NCBI GenBank assembly: GCA_030038765.1
Contig: JASHRA010000240.1
Coordinates: 1 to 13,676, forward strand
Direction: 5' to 3'
Source of the DNA: Candidatus Dormiibacterota bacterium
GTDB taxonomy: Bacteria; Chloroflexota; Dormibacteria; Aeolococcales; Bog-877
DNA length: 13,676 nt
Shown here in pieces: positions 13,552-13,676 of this stretch. The position numbers were made by a program, and so were the translations under genes. The notes below the pieces were generated by a model, which had not been told where the DNA came from, searched no databases, and worked only from the letters and a program-made list of their open reading frames with translations. Every line of letters starts with the position of its first letter. Positions within the stretch are counted from its first letter, which is position 1.

Positions 13552-13557
13552 TACAGT
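13552..13557 (+). promoter_or_regulatory. -10 hexamer TACAGT for a leaderless ispE mRNA
   Basis: TACAGT fits TANNNT and ends seven bases before the GTG at 13565, with no Shine-Dalgarno sequence between. It is separate from, and divergent to, the rpsT promoter about 35 bases away. Confidence 0.45.
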
Positions 13558-13564
13558 GACTGCC

Positions 13565-13676
13565 GTGCTGCGCCAAGGCCGGGCTCCCGCCAAGCTCAAC
13601 CTGGCCCTGGAGCTGACCGGGCGCCGCCCCGACGGCTACCACCTCCTGGCGGCCGTCTCGCACACCATCGACTGGA
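13565..13676 (+). CDS. ispE: 4-diphosphocytidyl-2-C-methyl-D-erythritol kinase (N-terminal part)
   Basis: Only the first 37 codons are in the window. APAKLNLALELTGRRPDGYH is the hallmark N-terminus of IspE: substrate-binding Lys in PAKLNL, then GRRPDGYHLL, followed by VSHTIDW. IspE is a GHMP-fold kinase of the non-mevalonate (MEP) isoprenoid pathway, so the organism probably makes isoprenoids by that route. GTG start with the -10 element immediately upstream. The rest of the gene lies beyond the right edge. Confidence 0.95.
   Translation, partial: MLRQGRAPAKLNLALELTGRRPDGYHLLAAVSHTIDW

Overview
High-GC (roughly 70%) bacterial chromosomal DNA, densely packed with genes on both strands. It contains no IS, phage, CRISPR, tRNA or rRNA, and no gap over about 175 bases. 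The housekeeping genes look bacterial and non-proteobacterial. GTG and TTG starts are common, and several genes appear to be transcribed without a leader. Gene content suggests a deep-branching terrestrial lineage such as Chloroflexota or Dormibacterota. That placement is inference, because no rRNA is present.

Layout. Positions 1-4318 (minus strand) hold glmU > prs > a DUF21/CBS/CorC-type membrane protein > recO (cut by the window edge). This run serves cell-wall precursor and PRPP synthesis, a membrane CBS protein and DNA repair. Positions 4431-5240 (+) hold a crotonase-family protein lacking both usual catalytic glutamates. Its 3' end overlaps an antisense endonuclease III gene (nth, 5170-5904, -). 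Positions 5972-6884 (+) hold two overlapping lipoprotein genes: an amicyanin-type blue-copper protein and an unknown lipoprotein.

Positions 6892-11976 (-) form the most interesting unit, a tightly overlapping six-gene respiratory operon. In transcription order it encodes a divergent cytochrome-bd-like (CydA-type) subunit, a 77-aa two-helix membrane protein, a Tat-type Rieske protein, a full-length cytochrome b, a second CydA-type subunit that keeps the active-site acidic residues, and a 138-aa soluble protein. No CydB, cytochrome c or CXXCH motif is encoded. I infer a composite Rieske/cytochrome b plus bd-like oxygen reductase that works without cytochrome c. The adjacent copper lipoprotein is a candidate electron carrier.

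Positions 12024-13676 return to housekeeping genes: holA (+), rpsT (-) with a long basic C-terminal tail and a TTG start, and the first codons of ispE (+).

Regulation visible in the sequence. Four plus-strand genes have a -10-like hexamer ending 6-7 bases before the start codon and no Shine-Dalgarno sequence, which suggests leaderless mRNAs. Three minus-strand units instead start from extended -10 elements (TGnTAnACT) with ordinary leaders. Genes inside operons are joined mainly by GTGA or ATGA stop/start overlaps.
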